Assembly (NCBI RefSeq): GCF_003403095.1 | Contig: NZ_CP031555.1 | Span: 62,001-126,000, forward strand | Direction of reading: 5' to 3' | DNA length: 64,000 nt | Source of the DNA: Thalassospira indica | GTDB lineage: Bacteria; Pseudomonadota; Alphaproteobacteria; Rhodospirillales; Thalassospiraceae | In this document: one piece after another, positions 61,986 to 64,000 of the stretch | How positions within the stretch are numbered: position 1 is the stretch's first letter | How the letters are laid out: each line of letters opens with the position of its first letter | Notes under the pieces: model-generated | Told to the model about the DNA's origin: nothing | Databases searched by the model: none | The model's input: only the letters and a program-made list of their open reading frames with translations | Made by a program: the position numbers and the translations under genes

Positions 61986-62002
61986 TCACAAGTCATGATT
62001 TC

Positions 62003-64000
<1,998 letters not shown>

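Overview
The window looks like a stretch of alphaproteobacterial chromosome. The main evidence is the large 3' part of gyrB at the right edge, together with the style of the neighbouring genes. A Rhodospirillales, Thalassospira-like host is my best guess, but nothing here proves the genus. Roughly the right 12 kb (51.7-64 kb) reads as ordinary chromosome. It holds gyrB, a three-gene Pgt-type regulatory system (solute-binding protein, sensor kinase, sigma-54 activator), the ABC uptake genes it probably controls, and a histidine phosphatase. A consensus sigma-54 promoter and a long inverted repeat lie between regulator and transporter, so the circuit can be read almost completely from the DNA.

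The left 51 kb is accessory DNA arranged as a nest. The outer layer (1.3-8 kb and 40.6-43.4 kb) is a defence cluster: Vsr endonuclease, C5-cytosine methyltransferase, AIPR protein, PD-(D/E)XK protein, Z1-domain helicase-like protein and a MORC-like GHKL ATPase. Next to it, at 43.7-49.2 kb, is a Tn7-like transposition module (tnsA, tnsB, tnsC, tniQ/tnsD) that may have carried the cluster. A 337-aa protein of unknown function and a Fic protein follow, and two toxin-antitoxin loci (one lacking its toxin) sit at the far left.

The Z1 gene is split. A 32,658-bp transposon (7965-40622) is inserted between its two helicase lobes. It has terminal inverted repeats of about 174 bp and a GGTAAG target duplication, and it encodes a serine resolvase, a DDE transposase and an AAA+ ATPase in a Tn552-like arrangement. 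Rejoining the flanks restores an open frame of about 913 codons. The rest of the defence operon is translationally coupled and intact.

The cargo of this transposon is almost entirely metal and periplasmic thiol/copper handling. From left to right it carries: a MerR regulator whose partner CDF gene is reduced to a 3' stump; a DsbB-DsbA-SCO-PCuAC-M23-LspA operon; a second SCO gene; a ZIP transporter; an IS5-family insertion; a ZIP plus multicopper oxidase pair under an MntR-like regulator; a long operon with a BNR-repeat protein, DUF411, cytochrome c, two TlpA/DsbE thioredoxins, a Met-rich protein, SCO, PCuAC, an SCO-like protein and CcdA; a CopA copper ATPase with a CueR-type promoter; an HMA-CDF exporter with a CadR-type regulator; a mer operon in which merT and merP each carry a frameshift; and a MerR-controlled membrane-protein/ACR3-like group. 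Two internal degraded copies of the transposon end (about 13.87-14.02 kb and 15.07-15.14 kb) suggest that the element grew by accretion of related units.

I saw no rRNA, tRNA or CRISPR array. The outer limits of the Tn7-like element could not be fixed.
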